Assembly: GCA_009922885.1 (NCBI GenBank)
Contig: RFUP01000070.1
Location: 1 to 8,992 of the forward strand
DNA length: 8,992 nucleotides
Direction: 5' to 3'
DNA from: Paracoccaceae bacterium
GTDB taxonomy: Bacteria; Pseudomonadota; Alphaproteobacteria; Rhodobacterales; Rhodobacteraceae
In this document: one piece after another, positions 6,724 to 8,992 of the stretch
How positions within the stretch are numbered: position 1 is the first letter of the stretch
Layout: every line of letters begins with the position of its first letter
Program-made: the position numbers and the translations under genes
Notes under the pieces: generated by a model
The model's input: only the letters and a program-made list of their open reading frames with translations
What the model was told of the DNA's origin: nothing
Database searches by the model: none

Positions 6724-7443
6724 ATGAGCGATAAAGATCATCACCCCTCCGGCGCGCCTTGGCGCAACTTCTATGGCCGTATCCACGGCAAGACCCTGCG
6801 CGACCGCCAGAAGCGGCTCGTCGAAGAGCTGCTGCCGAAGCTTTCCCCCGGTGCGGTCACGCTGGAGGAAAACCCGGAGCGGACGCCGCTGGATGTCGGC
6901 GCGATTTTTCCGGGCCGCGAGACATGGCTTGAGGTCGGGTTCGGTGGTGGCGAGCATATGGCGCATATGGCCGAGACCTACCCCGAGGTGGGCATTATCG
7001 GCTGTGAGCCGTTCCTGAATGGCGTGGCGATGGCGCTGGCCAAGATCGAGGATGCGGGGCTTGAAGAGCGTATCCGCATCCATGCCTGGGATGTGCGCGA
7101 GCTTTGCGAAGTGCTGCCCGATCAATGTATCGACAAGGCGTTTTTGCTCTATCCCGATCCTTGGCCCAAGGCGCGCCACCATCGCCGCCGTTTCGTCACG
7201 CCGGAGCATCTGGAGCCGTTGCACCGCGTAATGAAGCCGGGCGCGATTTTCCGCGTGGCGACAGACATTCCCGACTACGTGCGCCAGACCTTGGAAGAGG
7301 TGCCGCAGGCCGGGTTCGAGTGGCTGGCTGAAGGGCCGGAAGACTGGCGGAAGCCGTGGTCAGACTGGATCTCGACCCGCTACGAGCAGAAAGCGCTGCG
7401 CGAGGGCCGCACGCCGCATTACCTCACGTTCCGCCGCCGCTGA
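6724..7443 (+). CDS. trmB: tRNA (guanine-N7-)-methyltransferase
   Basis: TrmB uses S-adenosylmethionine to methylate N7 of guanosine 46 in the tRNA variable loop. The 239-residue protein carries the SAM-binding motif LEVGFGGGEH (69-78). The acidic CEPF (94-97) follows the next strand. The conserved FLLYPDPWPKARHHRRR segment (140-156) contains the catalytic Asp (D145) and basic tRNA-binding residues. The C-terminal STRYEQKALREGR (217-229) is family-specific. The ATG at 6724 has a perfect AGGAGG six bases upstream (6712-6717). The frame is open back into the DUF1353 gene, but the strong ribosome binding site and family N terminus (WRNFYGR) favour 6724. The last 25 bases overlap an antisense reading frame. 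It is a SAM consumer close to metK, though nothing shows shared control. Confidence 0.96.
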   Translation: MSDKDHHPSGAPWRNFYGRIHGKTLRDRQKRLVEELLPKLSPGAVTLEENPERTPLDVGAIFPGRETWLEVGFGGGEHMAHMAETYPEVGIIGCEPFLNGVAMALAKIEDAGLEERIRIHAWDVRELCEVLPDQCIDKAFLLYPDPWPKARHHRRRFVTPEHLEPLHRVMKPGAIFRVATDIPDYVRQTLEEVPQAGFEWLAEGPEDWRKPWSDWISTRYEQKALREGRTPHYLTFRRR

Positions 7444-7944
7444 TCCCTCTCGGACGGGTCGTTCAACTCTTCGAACTGGCGGCCTTTCGCGAGCCATGCG
7501 ATCCCGAAGGCCCAAAGCGCGATTGCTTCGAAAACGAAGGTCAGATTGAGGGTGTTCCACTTTACGAGGAACGCCTCGGAGGCCATTTGCTTGGCCCCGA
7601 GGAGCGCGATGCACAGAAGGATCGTGCCGCCGCAGAGGCTATAAAGCACGTTGCGCTTGCGCTTCGTAGGGATGATCTGGCCGTTTTGCTCATGGCGTTC
7701 CGGCACCACGCGGCGCAGGACCACGAGGATGAAAAGTGCAAGGAATCCGAAAACAACCGCCGCCGCGATGGTGTGTAGATGGTGAACGCGGGAAAAGAGC
7801 TCAAACGCGTTGCGGCAGGAACTGGGCGTAGTAGAAATGGCTGATGCTGTCGCGCATGCAGCTTCCGTTGGCCGCGCCCAACATCAGAACGATCGGCAAA
7901 GCGAAGGCCACGACCCCCACGAGCTTGGCCAATCGGGCCTGCAT
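7419..7944 (-). pseudogene. Decayed polytopic membrane protein gene (internal deletion and frameshift)
   Basis: Two pieces of what looks like one membrane protein lie on the minus strand in different frames. The 5' piece (7944 down to a TGA at 7801-7803) has a hydrophobic helix and then a SISHFYYAQF segment. The 3' piece, in a frame shifted by one base and ending at TAA (7421-7419), reads ELFSRVHHLHTIAAAVV. It continues with three hydrophobic helices, a basic PTKRKRN loop and the ending ALWAFGIAWLAKG. From memory, intact homologues have SISHFYY followed by extra membrane helices before the region matching LFS..H; those are missing here. The sequence fits an internal deletion of 3n+2 bases with its junction near 7797-7821. 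The start at 7944 is the first ATG before the helix; its ribosome binding site is weak. The original function is unknown. Confidence 0.65.
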
Positions 7945-8159
7945 TCCGCTTTCAGGATCGTTCTCGGCGCGGGTGCGGGGCGGTTGAAAATGGCGGCGGG
8001 TGCCGTTGGCGAGAATGTCTGTAATCGGTTTCAAGGCGGCCTCCCGCTGCGCGAGCAATACTCTCCCTAAGGTAGCGCAATCGGGAGATGCGGGGAAGCC
8101 TGTGGACGGGGCGCGGCGATTTGGATAATCGGGTGCGGATGCTTTCAAGGAGCTTTTCG
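7945..8159. other. Divergent intergenic region before aroA
   Basis: I see no convincing gene in these 215 bases. The minus-strand frame of the decayed membrane gene stays open to about 8181, but its translation there has no hydrophobic or family-like character. A six-base inverted repeat, TCTCCC (8062-8067) with GGGAGA (8083-8088), is present. A possible aroA promoter lies at the right end. Confidence 0.6.
8103..8129 (+). promoter_or_regulatory. Possible aroA promoter
   Basis: GATAAT at 8124-8129 matches the -10 consensus at five of six positions. TGGACG at 8103-8108 is a weak -35 candidate with a short 15-base spacer. A start near 8136 would leave a leader of about 24 bases with the AAGGAG site (8147-8152). 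Plausible but unproven. Confidence 0.35.
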
Positions 8160-8992
8160 ATGTCTGGCCACGGCGATCCAATTCCGATGATGTCCCGCAA
8201 ATGCGGCCCGCTAAAGGGTGAGGCGCATGTGCCGGGCGACAAGTCGATCAGTCACCGTTCGCTGATCCTCGGTGCAATGGCCGTGGGCGAAACCAAAGTG
8301 CGCGGCCTTCTGGAAGGCCAAGACGTTCTGGACACCGCGAAAGCCATGCGCGCCTTCGGGGCGACGGTGGAAAAGAAGGGCGATACGTGGCACGTGCACG
8401 GTGTGGGCGTGGGCGGGTTTGCCGAACCAGCGGACGTGATCGACTGCGGCAATGCGGGCACGGGCGTGCGCCTCATCATGGGTGCGATGGCCACTTCGCC
8501 GATCACGGCGACGTTCACGGGCGATGCCTCGCTCCGCAAGCGCCCGATGGGCCGCGTGACCGATCCCTTGGCGCTTTTTGGCGCGAAGGCCTATGGCCGC
8601 ACAGGCGGGCGCCTGCCCATGACCATCGTTGGTGCCGCTGATCCGGTGCCGGTGCGCTATACGGTTCCGGTGCCATCGGCGCAGGTGAAATCGGCGGTAC
8701 TGCTCGCGGGTTTGAACGCGCCGGGGCAGACGGTGGTGATCGAAAAGGAAGCCACGCGCGACCATTCCGAGCGAATGCTGGCGGGCTTCGGGGCTGAGAT
8801 TACAACGGTGGAAACCGAGGAAGGCCGTATGATCACCCTCACGGGTCGGCCCGAATTGAAGCCGCAAACCATTGATGTTCCTCGTGATCCTTCGTCGGCG
8901 GCCTTCCCGGTTTGCGCGGCGCTCATCGTGCCCGGATCGGATGTTCTGGTGCCGAATATCGGCCTTAACCCCACCCGCGCGGGCCTCTTCGA
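8160..8992 (+). CDS. aroA: 3-phosphoshikimate 1-carboxyvinyltransferase (EPSP synthase), 3' end beyond window
   Basis: This is the first 277 residues of an open frame that runs off the right edge (family length about 430-450). It catalyses the sixth shikimate step, joining shikimate-3-phosphate and phosphoenolpyruvate. Motifs present are PGDKSISHR (25-33, substrate-binding K28 and S29), CGNAGTGVR (96-104), GDASLRKRPMGRV (121-133), PSAQVKSAVLLAGL (172-185), TRDHSERML (199-207) and DVPRDPSSAAFP (239-250). The overall pattern is closer to class II (CP4-like) enzymes, but the position equivalent to Ala100 of CP4 is Gly (G100), giving NAGTG rather than NAATG. The ATG at 8160 has AAGGAG seven bases upstream (8147-8152). 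In many alphaproteobacteria cmk and rpsA follow aroA. Confidence 0.96.
   Translation, partial: MSGHGDPIPMMSRKCGPLKGEAHVPGDKSISHRSLILGAMAVGETKVRGLLEGQDVLDTAKAMRAFGATVEKKGDTWHVHGVGVGGFAEPADVIDCGNAGTGVRLIMGAMATSPITATFTGDASLRKRPMGRVTDPLALFGAKAYGRTGGRLPMTIVGAADPVPVRYTVPVPSAQVKSAVLLAGLNAPGQTVVIEKEATRDHSERMLAGFGAEITTVETEEGRMITLTGRPELKPQTIDVPRDPSSAAFPVCAALIVPGSDVLVPNIGLNPTRAGLF

Noticed and set aside
8066..8077. CCTAAGGTAGCG, identical to a conserved 23S rRNA segment (also part of the I-CeuI site)
   Set aside because: Only about 12 bases match and the flanks do not continue the rRNA sequence, so a chance match is more likely than an rRNA fragment or a homing site.
7945..8181. N-terminal extension of the minus-strand membrane gene up to 8181
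   Set aside because: The extra 79 residues are Arg/Pro/Ser-rich with no conserved character and would run into the aroA start; ATG 7944 sits directly before the first membrane helix.
8211..8867. Minus-strand open frame (218 aa) opposite aroA
   Set aside because: aroA on the plus strand is unambiguous over the same bases and the minus product shows no family signature.

Overview
The window looks like housekeeping chromosomal DNA from an alphaproteobacterium, most likely order Rhodobacterales (Roseobacter/Rhodobacter type). The reasons are GC-rich coding, the order phoH-ybeY-corC-lnt-metK, and a metK leader matching the SAM/SAH riboswitch, a class known essentially only from Rhodobacterales metK leaders. 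No phage, IS, CRISPR, tRNA or rRNA gene was found.

Bases 1-4060 (+ strand) form a tight four-gene cluster. It holds phoH (TTG start), ybeY (rRNA maturation endoribonuclease), a CorC/TlyC-type CBS protein and lnt (apolipoprotein N-acyltransferase). corC and lnt overlap. An imperfect hairpin with a 9-bp perfect outer stem fills the only sizeable gap in the cluster, between phoH and ybeY.

Bases 4061-5797 hold a short metK leader with a SAM/SAH riboswitch whose pseudoknot would sequester the metK Shine-Dalgarno. metK (SAM synthetase) follows, and a 162-aa protein of unknown function starts inside the metK stop codon. Product feedback on metK should therefore also affect this orphan protein.

Bases 5798-7443 (+) hold a hairpin-rich gap, a predicted DUF1353 lipoprotein, and trmB (tRNA m7G46 methyltransferase) with a strong ribosome binding site.

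Bases 7419-7944 (- strand) carry the remains of a polytopic membrane protein. Its two halves lie in different frames, and the middle appears to be lost by an internal deletion. Its 3' end overlaps trmB tail to tail. A divergent intergenic region (7945-8159) leads to aroA (EPSP synthase), which runs off the right edge.

Most of the window is well-known biology. The items least explained by known genes are the metK-coupled orphan protein, the decayed membrane gene, the phoH-ybeY hairpin and the DUF1353 lipoprotein.
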